64,000 nucleotides of DNA from an uncultured Prevotella sp. GTDB lineage: Bacteria > Bacteroidota > Bacteroidia > Bacteroidales > Bacteroidaceae. Both the position numbers and the translations under genes were made by a program. Below the pieces are notes generated by a model that worked only from the letters and a program-made list of their open reading frames with translations, was not told where the DNA came from and ran no database searches. Location of the stretch: positions 1-64,000 of the forward strand of contig CAJOCR010000003.1 in NCBI GenBank assembly GCA_905236755.1, written 5' to 3'. How positions within the stretch are numbered: the stretch's first letter is position 1; every line of letters begins with the position of its first letter. This document shows positions 52,815 to 62,222 of this stretch, piece after piece.

Positions 52815-53186
52815 CTATATTGCTTTCTTGCAATTTTCACAGTTACCATTACATGTGCATTTACGTTTACAATAACGTTCGCATTGCAAAGTAATGTCAT
52901 AGCCCAATAAAGCTCCAAGCATAAAATCCTCTTCCGGAGTAAGGTCTCTGAGTGGTCTCTTTACCAGATGCTGGATAGTGTTCACACAGGCCTTACGTCC
53001 GAAATAGAGGTTTATTCTTCCGTTTCCAACAGGTTGGATAATATAGTCTATACCCTGGCTATTTAGCTTTTTAACAGCTAAAGCCTCGTGCCGCTTGTGA
53101 AAAGTGCATAAAACCATTTGTCTTACACCTTTCTGATACTGATATATCTGCTCTGAAAGCACACGAATGTCGGCAGGAATTTCCAT
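52815..53186 (-). CDS. DUF2023 family protein
   Basis: A 123-residue protein that matches DUF2023, a small family usually encoded beside flavodoxin in Bacteroidetes. From MEIPADIRVLSEQIY, the core shows QKGVRQMVLCTFHKRHEALA, GNGRINLYFGRKACVNTIQ and TPEEDFMLGALLGYD. The C terminus is rich in Cys (CERYCKRKCTCNGNCENC), suggesting metal or Fe-S binding. The flavodoxin gene lies directly upstream on the same strand. A role in flavodoxin electron transfer is inferred from this pairing. Confidence 0.85.
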   Translation of the reverse strand: MEIPADIRVLSEQIYQYQKGVRQMVLCTFHKRHEALAVKKLNSQGIDYIIQPVGNGRINLYFGRKACVNTIQHLVKRPLRDLTPEEDFMLGALLGYDITLQCERYCKRKCTCNGNCENCKKAI

Positions 53187-53189
53187 ATT

Positions 53190-53245
53190 TTGAATTTGGA
53201 ATTTTGATTTTGGAGTTAGTCGCACTACGTGCGATGACGAATTAA
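53190..53245 (-). repeat. AATTAG-hairpin cassette between fldA and DUF2023 genes
   Basis: GAATTTGGAATTTTGATTTT leads to GGAGTTAGT and the hairpin CGCACTACGTGCG (53221-53233), then GACGAATTAATAATTTAAG. It nearly copies the cassette at 31370-31430. Confidence 0.6.
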
Positions 53246-53266
53246 TAATTTAAGAATTATTATATA

Positions 53267-53764
53267 TCAAAGCTGTGCTTTGAAGCTTTCAATCCACGCA
53301 TCAATTCTTTCGTCAGTCTTGTCGCTTTCGTTCATCTCATCAAGAGCCAAACCAACGAACTCTCCATCAATAACTGCTTCTGAATCTTCGAAGTTGTAGT
53401 CATCAGCTGAAACCATACCAACAAGATTTGCGCCCTTTCCTTCTACTGCCTTATATAGTTCAGCCATACCACCGCAGAAAGTATCGCAATAACTCTCGCT
53501 ATCACCACAACCAAATAAAGCAATGGTCTTACCATTAAGGTCGGCAGCCTTTAATGCCTTTACACCATCATACCAGTCGTCTTGCATTTCGCCAGCACCC
53601 CATGTTGATGTTCCGAGCAAAAGATTGTCATAAGCAGCTATAGTCTCTACATTTAGTTTTGCAGCATCTACAACCTCAGCATTATCGAGCTTGCTTGCTA
53701 TTCTTTTTGCGATATCCTCACATGTACCTGTTGAGGAACCATAAATAACACATGTTTTCTTCAT
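53267..53764 (-). CDS. fldA: Flavodoxin
   Basis: An FMN electron carrier of the long-chain type, 165 aa. The phosphate loop YGSSTGTCEDIA is at residues 8-19. The FMN-flanking loops LLGTSTWGAGEMQDDWYDG and LFGCGDSESYCDTFCGGMAE, with Trp and Tyr positioned to stack on the flavin, follow. It supplies low-potential electrons in iron-poor conditions. It has its own promoter and is followed by the DUF2023 gene. Confidence 0.96.
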   Translation of the reverse strand: MKKTCVIYGSSTGTCEDIAKRIASKLDNAEVVDAAKLNVETIAAYDNLLLGTSTWGAGEMQDDWYDGVKALKAADLNGKTIALFGCGDSESYCDTFCGGMAELYKAVEGKGANLVGMVSADDYNFEDSEAVIDGEFVGLALDEMNESDKTDERIDAWIESFKAQL

Positions 53765-53788
53765 CGTTTTCTATATTTAGTTCGCTTG

Positions 53789-53819
53789 CAAAATTATGAT
53801 GAAAAAACATATGGCACAA
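53789..53819 (-). promoter_or_regulatory. Promoter of fldA
   Basis: Minus-strand TAATTTTG (53789-53796) and TTG (53817-53819) separated by 20 bases. Confidence 0.6.
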
Positions 53820-53839
53820 TACCCAGAAATAGTGAAATT

Positions 53840-53881
53840 AGCCTTCCCCGCCTCTCCAAAAGAAGGAAGGCGTAGAAGGCT
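53840..53881 (-). terminator. Hairpin after the phosphate transporter gene
   Basis: AGCCTT and AAGGCT close an outer stem and GCCT/AGGC an inner stem between the transporter stop and the fldA promoter. Confidence 0.55.
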
Positions 53882-53928
53882 TTCTTTATCATTTGACAAA
53901 GCATTCTGCTTCACATTGTTCGAGAGTA

Positions 53929-56178
53929 CTATTCCATAAACTTCTTAGCGGCTCTGAGTTGATGACGCATATTACTAAGGAGTTGTTGACTTTCTTGTAG
54001 CACATTAAGATAGAGCAGATTTACCTGCATGAGCGAATTGTCAGATGATTGCTGCATGCGGTCGATATGTTTTTTACGTAGAACAGATAGATTGTCTTTG
54101 CAAGTATCAGCATCGGCAAGTATCTGTCGATAGTTATCATATCGTCCTGTTTCAATCTGTTCGCATGTGGCTTTCATTAACTCATTTATTGTGTTCTTTA
54201 CTGGCATAAACTCATTAATCAGCTCCGACGAAAGTGGATTAAAACTATTGTCAACATGTTCCTTAATAGGTTCCAACATTCTTCTGAGCGTATAGATATA
54301 TTGCTGATTGCTATTCATGCCGAGATGGAACCATGTGTTGCGTTCAATAGCAATATTATATGGTATGCGTTGCAACACAAGTAGCTGCTGCTTGCGAGTC
54401 TTTTTAAGCATAGTCTTAACGTTCTTAAGACTTTTATTTGATTTACCCAACAAGCTACTATTCTCACTTTCAAAACCCAACATAATCAAATTAAATTGCT
54501 CGAGCGAAAATCTACAAATATTTGATTGTGTGCGTCTTACCTGCTTACGCAACATATCCCAAACAAGTTCCGGATCACGTGTGCGCATCATAAGTTGGAA
54601 CACATCCTTGTCGCGATCTTCCTGCTGGGCTTTCTTCCGATATTTTATGTTGCTTCTAATAATGATAATAACCATAAGTACAAGGACAAGAAGATTGGAA
54701 ACCACTCCTCCATAATACATAAGAAGACACACAAGAGCCGCTGCAAGGAAAGAAGCTCCTGCAGTGATAAACCATCCGCCGATAACCGAGATAACACCTG
54801 TGACACGGAAAACGGCACTCTCCCTACTCCATGCTCTATCGGCAAGACTGCTACCCATAGCTACCATAAATGTTACATAGGTTGTAGAGAGCGGCAGTTT
54901 GTAGTTGGTTCCTATGGTTATGAGCATAGATGACACTACAAGTGTTACAGATGCGCGCACCATATCAAATGCCGCATTTTTGTCTTCAAGAATTATGGTA
55001 TTCTTGTTTAAACGTGTATTTATATAGCGTGCAACACAAGAAGGCAGAATTCCAGATACTGCTTTATTGGCACTCTGAAAGAATCTTACTATTGCTCTGG
55101 CTGCACGTGAGGAGCCAAACATTTCGTCGCCTTCGTCCTGTCGACTTAAATCTACCGATGTTTTTATTACGTTTTGTGCTTTCCTTGATGTAGCCATAGC
55201 CACAACCATAATTATTCCCGCCAAAAGAAGATAGACAGGCGGGGTATGAGCACTATCCATTAATGATGTCATCATGAAAGACGAAGGTGTAGCACCATTG
55301 GCGTGAGAGACATAATCCTGATAACTTTCTAATCCAGTAAGCGGTATACCTATGAAATTTACAAGATCATTGCCTGCAAATGCCATAGCAAGAGCAAATG
55401 TGCCAACAAGAACTATCATACGGAAGATGTTTACCTTGAGCAGATATAGTATCTGTACAAGGAATGTAGAACCCATAAAGGTAATAAACAAAAGCCAACG
55501 GGTATTTTCGATTATCCACAAACGAATATCTGAGGCAAGATAAGGACTGTTACCTATGCCCTTGAGGAAAATAAAATAGGCTAATGCAGTAAAGGCTATA
55601 CCACCAAAAATGGCTATGGTATAACGTGAATGGTGCTTGTAGTTAAAGGTGAAAACAATTCTGCTTATCCACATTATAAACCATCCAAAGACAAAAGCAA
55701 AAGCCACACTCACAAAGATGGCTATTATCATGCTTAAGGCTTGCGATGAATTAAGAAGCATGTCATAACCAATGGCATCAGAAGAAAAAGCCTTTAATGT
55801 TGCTATAGAAAAGGTGCTTCCCAAGAGTCCAAAAACCAATGAAATGGTTGTTGAGGTGGGCATTCCCAACGAGTTGAAGGTATCAAGAATGAGCACATTG
55901 GTAACCATTACAGCAAGAAATATGGTAATTACCTCGGCAAAGGAATAATGCTGAGGGATCATAATACTATTACGAGCCACATCCATCATTCCTGTTGACA
56001 TTATAGCTCCTAAGATTACTCCAACAGAAGCAAAAATAAGTATTGTGCGAAATTTGGCGGCTCGTGCTCCTACTGCCGATTGCATGAAGTTTACCGCATC
56101 ATTACTCACTCCAACAAAAAGGCCAAAAACTGCTAAACAAAGCAGAAAGCCCACTATACACATGTAAATCGTTTCCAT
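53929..56178 (-). CDS. PiT-family inorganic phosphate transporter with cytoplasmic tail
   Basis: A 749-residue phosphate:cation symporter. The family signature GVSNDAVNFMQSAVGARAAK lies near residues 23-42, and its second copy is in LSTTYVTFMVAMGSSLADRA. About ten to twelve membrane segments run to about residue 535. The C-terminal ~200 residues are soluble and helical (MMRTRDPELVWDMLRKQVRR onward) and resemble PhoU-like regulatory domains, which would make it a fused PiT–PhoU-type protein. It is divergent from a PhoB/PhoR-like pair, supporting phosphate control. Confidence 0.9.
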   Translation of the reverse strand: METIYMCIVGFLLCLAVFGLFVGVSNDAVNFMQSAVGARAAKFRTILIFASVGVILGAIMSTGMMDVARNSIMIPQHYSFAEVITIFLAVMVTNVLILDTFNSLGMPTSTTISLVFGLLGSTFSIATLKAFSSDAIGYDMLLNSSQALSMIIAIFVSVAFAFVFGWFIMWISRIVFTFNYKHHSRYTIAIFGGIAFTALAYFIFLKGIGNSPYLASDIRLWIIENTRWLLFITFMGSTFLVQILYLLKVNIFRMIVLVGTFALAMAFAGNDLVNFIGIPLTGLESYQDYVSHANGATPSSFMMTSLMDSAHTPPVYLLLAGIIMVVAMATSRKAQNVIKTSVDLSRQDEGDEMFGSSRAARAIVRFFQSANKAVSGILPSCVARYINTRLNKNTIILEDKNAAFDMVRASVTLVVSSMLITIGTNYKLPLSTTYVTFMVAMGSSLADRAWSRESAVFRVTGVISVIGGWFITAGASFLAAALVCLLMYYGGVVSNLLVLVLMVIIIIRSNIKYRKKAQQEDRDKDVFQLMMRTRDPELVWDMLRKQVRRTQSNICRFSLEQFNLIMLGFESENSSLLGKSNKSLKNVKTMLKKTRKQQLLVLQRIPYNIAIERNTWFHLGMNSNQQYIYTLRRMLEPIKEHVDNSFNPLSSELINEFMPVKNTINELMKATCEQIETGRYDNYRQILADADTCKDNLSVLRKKHIDRMQQSSDNSLMQVNLLYLNVLQESQQLLSNMRHQLRAAKKFME

Positions 56179-56226
56179 AACAATATGTTTTGTTTATGAT
56201 GGAACAGTTCCATCTGATTTGTGATG

Positions 56227-56234
56227 CAAAAGTA
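56227..56234 (-). promoter_or_regulatory. -7 box of the phosphate transporter gene
   Basis: Minus-strand TACTTTTG, about 49 bases upstream of the start; no clear -33 TTG. Confidence 0.45.
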
Positions 56235-56330
56235 TTCAGGGAATATTACAGGGGGATAACATAAATGTTACAATACTGTTACAATTAATAAAAAAACACC
56301 GGTATGAGTATCAAGTATTAAATATATTGC

Positions 56331-56338
56331 TATCTTTG
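56331..56338 (+). promoter_or_regulatory. -7 box directly in front of the response regulator ATG
   Basis: TATCTTTG ends only four bases before the ATG at 56343, so transcription from it would give an mRNA with almost no leader. Confidence 0.5.
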
Positions 56339-56342
56339 CGAC

Positions 56343-57029
56343 ATGAGAAATAATTATAACATACTTGTGGTTGACGATGAGCAAGACCTCTGTGAGATTC
56401 TGAAATTCAATCTTGAAACTGAGGGTTATAATGTTGATACTGCCTACTCTGCCGAGAAAGTGCTTGAGATGGAAGTAAAACAATATGATTTGCTTCTTCT
56501 TGATGTCATGATGGAAGGAATGAGTGGTTTTGCTTTAGCAAAGAAACTTAAATCAGAGCCTTCAACGGCAAATATTCCAATTATCTTTCTTACAGCTAAG
56601 GATACGGAAAACGATATCGTTACAGGTTTCAATATTGGTGCCGATGATTACATCTCAAAGCCGTTTTCCATCCGTGAGGTGATGATGCGCATAAGGGCTG
56701 TGTTGAGAAGAACCAGCACCGGCAATGCAGAACCTTCGAACACCTTGGAATACGAAGACCTAAAGATTGACTTAAATAAAAAAACTATTAGTGTGGATGG
56801 CGAGGATATAGCTTTCACAAAAACGGAATATGAACTTCTGAAACTATTGCTTGAAGCACCAGGACGCGTGTTTTCGCGTCAGGAACTAATAAACAGAGTG
56901 TGGCCACAAGATGTGTTAGTGCTTGACAGAACAGTAGATGTAAATATTACACGACTACGAAAAAAGATTGGTCATTATGCTAATCATATTGTTACACGAC
57001 AAGGTTTTGGATATTATTTTGACGCATGA
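56343..57029 (+). CDS. OmpR/PhoB-family response regulator
   Basis: A 228-residue two-component regulator. The receiver domain has the acidic pocket VVDDEQD (Asp11, Asp12), phospho-acceptor Asp54 in LLLLDVMMEG, and the Lys of SKPFSI near residue 106. The winged-helix DNA-binding domain follows from about 130 (FTKTEYELLKLLLEAPGRVF, LDRTVDVNITRLRKKIG). It overlaps the kinase gene by 4 bases. Divergence from a PiT transporter gene suggests a phosphate-responsive role (PhoB-like), but relatives such as RprY are alternatives. Confidence 0.93.
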   Translation: MRNNYNILVVDDEQDLCEILKFNLETEGYNVDTAYSAEKVLEMEVKQYDLLLLDVMMEGMSGFALAKKLKSEPSTANIPIIFLTAKDTENDIVTGFNIGADDYISKPFSIREVMMRIRAVLRRTSTGNAEPSNTLEYEDLKIDLNKKTISVDGEDIAFTKTEYELLKLLLEAPGRVFSRQELINRVWPQDVLVLDRTVDVNITRLRKKIGHYANHIVTRQGFGYYFDA

Positions 57030-58441
57030 AACTATCAGTTGGAAATAAACTATATCTTGGAGTAATATCAGTATTTATGGTATTCGCCGTTGCCTTTATT
57101 GTTTTTCAACAAACTCGCGAGAAACGATATAAGGAAGAAACCCTTCATCTGAAACTTCAGGATTATAACGATCGTCTACACGTATCGCTTGAATTTCTTG
57201 GAAGCCCAAATGAGGAAACATTAAATAGATATGTGCAACTGCATAATGAGAAGAATATACGTGTGACGCTTATCGACAAAAAAGGACGTGTGTTCTTTGA
57301 TAATCTACGGAAAGACTATGCTCATATTGCCAACCATTCGAACAGAACGGAATTTGTTCAGGCATTGAAAACAGGACAAGGGGCAACGGTAGATAGAAAG
57401 TCGAACACAACGAATATAGATTATTTCTATAGCGCCACATATTTTCCAAAAGCGGGATATGTGATAAGAACAGCTCTACCCTACGATAACAACCTTGTAA
57501 AATCGCTTGAAGCCGATCAACACTATATTTGGTTTGCCTTGTCGGCTATGTTGATTCTTATTATTCCGCTATACAGGTTTACGCAACGGTTGGACAAGAA
57601 TATCATGAAATTAAGTATTTTCGCATCAAGAGCCGATCATAACGAGAATCTTGACACCGATGACCTGATAGATTTCCCTAATGATGAGCTGGGAGAAATT
57701 GCGGAACGCATAATAAAGATTTATAGAAGATTGGAGTCAACACGCAAGGAACAAGACCAATTAAAACGTGAACTGACTCAGAATGTGGCTCACGAGTTGA
57801 AGACTCCTGTTGCAAGCATTCAAGGTTTTTTAGAGACTATCATAAACAATCCTGAGATGGATGAAGAAACAAGGAAACAGTTTCTTGAAAGGTGTTATGC
57901 CCAAAGCGAACGTCTTGTGTCGTTACTTCGCGATATATCGGCACTTAACCGAATGGATAATGCTCCCGAAGCTATGGATATTGAGGATATTGATATAGCA
58001 GAGATTGTTGTGCAAATACAACAGGAAACGGCATTGGAATTAGAAAAGCATAAGATGAAGTTTATTAACCGGTTGCCTGCAGCCATTCCTGTAAAAGCAA
58101 ATAGAAATATGATATATAGCATTTTCCGCAACCTAACGGATAATGCCATTGCATATGCTGGAGAAGGCACGACAATAAATCTGTCAGCAGAACACGACAA
58201 TAAATATTGGTATTTCAAATTTAGCGACAACGGAATAGGTGTGCCTGCAGAACATTTACCACGCATCTTCGAACGCTTCTACCGTGTGGATAAAGGCAGA
58301 AGCCGCAAAATGGGCGGCACTGGTCTTGGTCTTGCCATAGTGAAAAATGCTATCTTACTGCATGGCGGAACAATTGAAGCCAAGAACGAACCACAAGGAG
58401 GACTAAGTCTAAATTTCCACATCCCACGTTGTAGGATGTAG
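57026..58441 (+). CDS. Membrane sensor histidine kinase (PhoR-like)
   Basis: A 471-residue sensor kinase paired with the upstream regulator. There are two membrane segments (about 8-28 and 165-185) enclosing a sensor region of about 135 residues. A HAMP-like linker follows. The dimerisation/phospho-acceptor box is NVAHELKTPVASIQGF with His256. The ATPase half has the N box near DNAIAY, then FSDNGIGVP, RFYRVDKGRSRKMGGTGLGL and ends near residue 470. The layout fits PhoR-type kinases of Bacteroidetes; the signal is not visible in the sequence. Confidence 0.93.
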   Translation: MKLSVGNKLYLGVISVFMVFAVAFIVFQQTREKRYKEETLHLKLQDYNDRLHVSLEFLGSPNEETLNRYVQLHNEKNIRVTLIDKKGRVFFDNLRKDYAHIANHSNRTEFVQALKTGQGATVDRKSNTTNIDYFYSATYFPKAGYVIRTALPYDNNLVKSLEADQHYIWFALSAMLILIIPLYRFTQRLDKNIMKLSIFASRADHNENLDTDDLIDFPNDELGEIAERIIKIYRRLESTRKEQDQLKRELTQNVAHELKTPVASIQGFLETIINNPEMDEETRKQFLERCYAQSERLVSLLRDISALNRMDNAPEAMDIEDIDIAEIVVQIQQETALELEKHKMKFINRLPAAIPVKANRNMIYSIFRNLTDNAIAYAGEGTTINLSAEHDNKYWYFKFSDNGIGVPAEHLPRIFERFYRVDKGRSRKMGGTGLGLAIVKNAILLHGGTIEAKNEPQGGLSLNFHIPRCRM

Positions 58442-58474
58442 GAATTTAGAATGTAATACTGAATTTCGAGAGAG

Positions 58475-59071
58475 TTAATCCAACAGCGTTGTTGCACGAA
58501 CACGACTAAGCGTTTCAGGAGTCATTTGCAGATAATTGGCTACAAAGACAAGAGGTGCACGAAGAACAACCTGCGGATTAAGCTTACACAATTTCTTATA
58601 GCGATCTTGAGCCGTTTCAAAGCGTACAAGGTCGGCATGTACTTGCGAGAGGATAAGACTCTCTTCAAGTATCTTACGGTAGAGAATCTGTATGTTTACA
58701 TTATGCAAAGCTACTTCTTCGAGTTTTTTCTTTGGCATAGCATAAACAACAGTTGGCTCAAGGGCTTCTATCTGTAGATGAGTTGGTACTTCACGAAAAA
58801 GGCTCTCAATACACATGATGATAGAGCGGTCAACGCCAAGGTGTTCGGTTACTTCTTTTCCATTCTTGAAATAGAACTGACGAACGAGTCCCTTGTCAAC
58901 ATAATATATGTTTTCACAGATGTCGCCTTCTTTGAGAATCATCTCATTCTTAGCAAACTTCATTGGTACCAGAATACTTTCCAGCAAATCAAGTTCCTCG
59001 TGAGTCATGGTGCTATATTTACGCGCCAACTCACGAGCTATGTCTCTTGGGGTGTTAGAAGGTTCTTTCAT
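58475..59071 (-). CDS. Crp/Fnr-family transcriptional regulator
   Basis: A 198-residue regulator. Residues about 25-120 form a cyclic-nucleotide-binding-like barrel (NEMILKEGDICENIYYVDKG, VRQFYFKNGKEVTEHLGVDR). The C-terminal part is a short winged helix (RAPLVFVANYLQMTPETLSR). Fnr-type Fe-S cysteines are not present, so it belongs to the Bacteroidetes Crp-like group with unknown ligand. It is convergent with the sensor kinase gene and lies just downstream of lepA on the same strand. Confidence 0.9.
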   Translation of the reverse strand: MKEPSNTPRDIARELARKYSTMTHEELDLLESILVPMKFAKNEMILKEGDICENIYYVDKGLVRQFYFKNGKEVTEHLGVDRSIIMCIESLFREVPTHLQIEALEPTVVYAMPKKKLEEVALHNVNIQILYRKILEESLILSQVHADLVRFETAQDRYKKLCKLNPQVVLRAPLVFVANYLQMTPETLSRVRATTLLD

Positions 59072-59102
59072 TTTAGTTCCTCACTTCCTGTTTTAATAGT
59101 TT

Positions 59103-60896
59103 CTAATCAAGTTTTAATACGGCAAGGAAAGCCTTTTGAGGCACCTGCACGTTTCCTACCTGCTTCATGCGTTTCTTTCCCGCCTTCTGCTTTTCAAGCA
59201 ACTTACGCTTACGGCTCACGTCACCACCATAACATTTGGCAGTAACATCCTTGCGTACTTGCTTTACTGTTTCACGAGCCACAATCTTTGCACCAATAGC
59301 TGCCTGGATTGCGATATCGAACTGCTGACGTGGAATAAGTTCTTTAAGCTTTTCACACATACGGCGTCCAAAAGTAACGGCATTGCTTTCATGGGTAAGA
59401 GTAGAAAGCGCATCTACAGGCTCACCATTGAGAAGAATATCTAATTTGGCAAGCTTGCTTGGACGGAAGCAATCAATATGATAATCAAACGAAGCATATC
59501 CCTTAGAGATACTCTTCAATTTGTCATAGAAGTCGATAACGATTTCGCCTAACGGCATCATGAAATGCAACTCCACACGATTTCCACTTACATACTCCTG
59601 CTTAATGAGTTCACCTCGCTTGTCGAGACATAGAGTCATTATAGGACCAATATAAGTAGTAGCTGTGATGATTGTCGCTCTAATATATGGTTCTTCAATA
59701 TGGTCTATAATAGTTGGCTCAGGAAGTCCAGAAGGATTATGAACCTCCTTTGAACCGCCTTGTTTATCATAAACCATATATGATACGTTAGGAACGGTAG
59801 TGATAACATCCATATTGAACTCACGATCAAGACGCTCCTGAATAATCTCCATGTGAAGAAGTCCGAGGAATCCACAGCGGAAACCGAACCCCAATGCTAC
59901 AGAACTCTCTGGCGAGAATGTTAGCGAAGCATCATTGAGCTGCAGTTTCTCAAGCGAAGCACGCAAGTTTTCGTAATCGTTAGGATCAATAGGATAAACA
60001 CCGGCAAAAACCATCGGCTTTACTTCCTGGAATCCTTCAATAGCCTTGTCGCATGGGTTAGAAACCGATGTAACGGTATCACCAACCTTTACTTCGGTAG
60101 CCGTCTTGATACCCGAAATAATATATCCCACCTCACCTGTTGTGAGTTCTTTTGTTGGCATCATATCCATCTTGAGTACACCCACCTCGTCGGCTACATA
60201 TTCCATTCCTGTATTGAAGAATTTCACTTTATCACCCTTACGAATGGTTCCGTTAGTAACCTTACAAAGAACGATGATTCCACGGAAGGAATTAAAAATA
60301 GAGTCGAAAATCAAAGCCTGTGGAGCTGCTTTAGTATCGCCAACGGGATGAGGAACGCGTTTAACCACGGCTTCAAGTACATCCACTACACCCTCACCAG
60401 TCTTTCCTGATGCACGAATTATCTCCGAGCGATCACAACCAAGAAGGTCTATTATCTCGTCTTCCACCTCATCGGGCATGGCGTTAGGCATATCAATCTT
60501 GTTGATTACAGGAATAATTTCAAGATCATGATCTATAGCCATGTATAGGTTGGAAATGGTCTGAGCCTGCACACCTTGTGTAGCATCAACAACCAACAAG
60601 GCACCCTCACAAGCAGCAATGCTTCGAGAAACCTCATAAGAGAAGTCAACGTGTCCTGGAGTATCAATAAGATTGAGAATATAGTTCTGTCCATCTTCAG
60701 CCTTATATTCCATCTGAATAGCATGGCTTTTGATGGTTATTCCTCTCTCACGCTCCAAATCCATATCGTCAAGCATTTGCCCCTCAGTAATCTGAATTGT
60801 CTTAGTTTTCTCTAATAAACGATCAGCCAAGGTTGACTTTCCATGATCGATATGAGCAATGATACAAAAGTTTCTTATGTTGTTGATATTATCCAT
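59103..60896 (-). CDS. lepA: Elongation factor 4 (LepA)
   Basis: A ribosome-associated GTPase that back-translocates or helps assemble ribosomes. G1 is AHIDHGKST (residues 14-22), followed by the switch-I region [11 protein letters not shown]3 DTPGHVDF and G4 NKID. Later domains include [15 protein letters not shown], and the C-terminal LepA-specific domain includes [20 protein letters not shown] and [17 protein letters not shown]. At 597 aa it is full length. It has a good upstream promoter. Confidence 0.97.
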   Translation of the reverse strand: MDNINNIRNFCIIAHIDHGKSTLADRLLEKTKTIQITEGQMLDDMDLERERGITIKSHAIQMEYKAEDGQNYILNLIDTPGHVDFSYEVSRSIAACEGALLVVDATQGVQAQTISNLYMAIDHDLEIIPVINKIDMPNAMPDEVEDEIIDLLGCDRSEIIRASGKTGEGVVDVLEAVVKRVPHPVGDTKAAPQALIFDSIFNSFRGIIVLCKVTNGTIRKGDKVKFFNTGMEYVADEVGVLKMDMMPTKELTTGEVGYIISGIKTATEVKVGDTVTSVSNPCDKAIEGFQEVKPMVFAGVYPIDPNDYENLRASLEKLQLNDASLTFSPESSVALGFGFRCGFLGLLHMEIIQERLDREFNMDVITTVPNVSYMVYDKQGGSKEVHNPSGLPEPTIIDHIEEPYIRATIITATTYIGPIMTLCLDKRGELIKQEYVSGNRVELHFMMPLGEIVIDFYDKLKSISKGYASFDYHIDCFRPSKLAKLDILLNGEPVDALSTLTHESNAVTFGRRMCEKLKELIPRQQFDIAIQAAIGAKIVARETVKQVRKDVTAKCYGGDVSRKRKLLEKQKAGKKRMKQVGNVQVPQKAFLAVLKLD

Positions 60897-60913
60897 TAAT
60901 TTCTATTTTATGT

Positions 60914-60944
60914 GCAAAGATAGCTGAAATCATACATAATACAA
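60914..60944 (-). promoter_or_regulatory. Promoter of lepA
   Basis: Minus-strand TATCTTTG (60914-60921) with TTG (60942-60944) 20 bases upstream. Confidence 0.6.
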
Positions 60945-60964
60945 AATAAAAACACCTTTTTTCA

Positions 60965-60996
60965 TTTGTTTTTTTTATTCATTTGCATTATATTTG
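60965..60996 (+). promoter_or_regulatory. Promoter of the small lipoprotein gene
   Basis: TTTG (60965-60968), 20-base spacer, TATATTTG (60989-60996), 20 bases before the ATG. Confidence 0.65.
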
Positions 60997-61015
60997 CACA
61001 AAAAATCAGAAGATA

Positions 61016-61417
61016 ATGAAGAAATATTTACTATTTGCAGTTGCATCATTGGCATTAATGTGCAGCTGCCACCACGACACTATTGAAGATAGAGCTGAAC
61101 GTGAAGCTAAGGATTATACCGAGAAATACTGCCCCACTCCATACACGAATGATGTACGTACAGATAGTCTTACTTTTGACAAATCGTCAAAAACATTCAC
61201 GTACTATTGTCGCTTAAGAGGATTAATAGACAACCCAAAAGTAATTGCCGAGAACGAGACAAAATTAAAGACTGCTATTCGTGAGAATTTCTCTAACGAT
61301 ACTGGTACAAAAATATATAAGGATGCTAAATTTAACTTCATCTATATATTGCGTTCAGACAATGATCCAAAAACTATTTTGCTTAAGGTAAAATTAACAG
61401 AAAAAGACTATAAATAA
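61016..61417 (+). CDS. Small uncharacterised lipoprotein
   Basis: A 133-residue predicted lipoprotein: MKKYLLFAVASLALMCSC with lipobox Cys at 16-18. The mature part (DRAEREAKDYTEKYCPTPYT, DSLTFDKSSKTFTYYCRLRG) looks like a small alpha/beta domain; the two Cys could pair. I do not recognise the family. An upstream in-frame start (60983) would overlap the promoter, so 61016 is used. It stands alone between lepA and yebC with its own promoter and terminator. Confidence 0.82.
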   Translation: MKKYLLFAVASLALMCSCHHDTIEDRAEREAKDYTEKYCPTPYTNDVRTDSLTFDKSSKTFTYYCRLRGLIDNPKVIAENETKLKTAIRENFSNDTGTKIYKDAKFNFIYILRSDNDPKTILLKVKLTEKDYK

Positions 61418-61424
61418 AACAAAC

Positions 61425-61447
61425 AAAGCCCCACAATGTGGGGCTTT
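61425..61447. terminator. Bidirectional terminator
   Basis: AAAGCCCCACA and its complement TGTGGGGCTTT form a strong stem with A/T flanks between convergent genes. Confidence 0.9.
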
Positions 61448-61465
61448 ATTGTTGACTATTCATTT

Positions 61466-62191
61466 TTACTCAGGCTTCATATTGGTGTACACATTCTGTA
61501 CATCATCGAATTCCTCAAGTTTTTCAATCATCTTATCAATTGTCTCACGCTGTTCTGGTGTAACCTCCTTCAAATCTGTAGGAATACGAGTGAACTCAGC
61601 TGTTGTGATTTCAAATCCGTTTTCCTCAAGATATTTCTGAATGTCACCAAAGCTTGTTGGAGCACCATAGATTGTGATCTCGCCTTCTTCCTCATCAGTA
61701 TCAAACTCATCATCAACCTCGAAGTCGATAAGCTCGAGAATAAGATCATCCATGTCAACACCTTCCTTCTGCTTGAAAGTGAACACACACTTGTGGTCGA
61801 ACATAAAGCTAAGAGAACCCTGTGTACCAAGGTTACCATTGAACTTATTGAATACAGAACGGACATCAGCAACGGTACGTGTGGTGTTGTCTGTCAGTGT
61901 ATCAACGAAGATTGCAATTCCGTGAGGACCATAACCCTCGTATGGTACTTCCTTGTAATCGCTGGTATCCTTACCCATAGCGTTCTTGATAGCACGGGTA
62001 ATGTTGTCCTTAGGCATATTCTCACGCTTTGCAGTTGCTATGATTGCACGCAAACGTGGGTTATTCTCAGGCTCTGGACCGCCAGCCTTTACAGCAATAG
62101 CAATCTCTTTACCTAACTTTGTGAATGTTTTGGCCATGTGGCCCCATCTTTTAAGCTTTGCAGCTTTACGATATTCAAATGCTCTTCCCAT
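61466..62191 (-). CDS. yebC: YebC/PmpR-family protein
   Basis: A 241-residue protein of the YebC/TACO1 family, long annotated as a DNA-binding transcription regulator and more recently linked to translation of proline-rich stretches. The N terminus GRAFEYRKAAKLKRWGHMAK and TFTKLGKEIAIAVKAGGPEP, the RAIIATAKRENMPKDNITRA motif and GYGPHGIAIFVDTLTDNTTR are all typical, and VRSVFNKFNGNLGTQGSLSF follows. An acidic insert (DDEFDTDEEEGE) lies near residue 165. It is 31 bases downstream of pheT on the same strand. Confidence 0.95.
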   Translation of the reverse strand: MGRAFEYRKAAKLKRWGHMAKTFTKLGKEIAIAVKAGGPEPENNPRLRAIIATAKRENMPKDNITRAIKNAMGKDTSDYKEVPYEGYGPHGIAIFVDTLTDNTTRTVADVRSVFNKFNGNLGTQGSLSFMFDHKCVFTFKQKEGVDMDDLILELIDFEVDDEFDTDEEEGEITIYGAPTSFGDIQKYLEENGFEITTAEFTRIPTDLKEVTPEQRETIDKMIEKLEEFDDVQNVYTNMKPE

Positions 62192-62222
62192 AATATGTTA
62201 TTTTTTTACTTTCTATTTATTA

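Noticed and set aside
61436..62116. 226-codon open frame on the plus strand
   Set aside because: Antisense to yebC and starting within the terminator; a shadow of the real gene.
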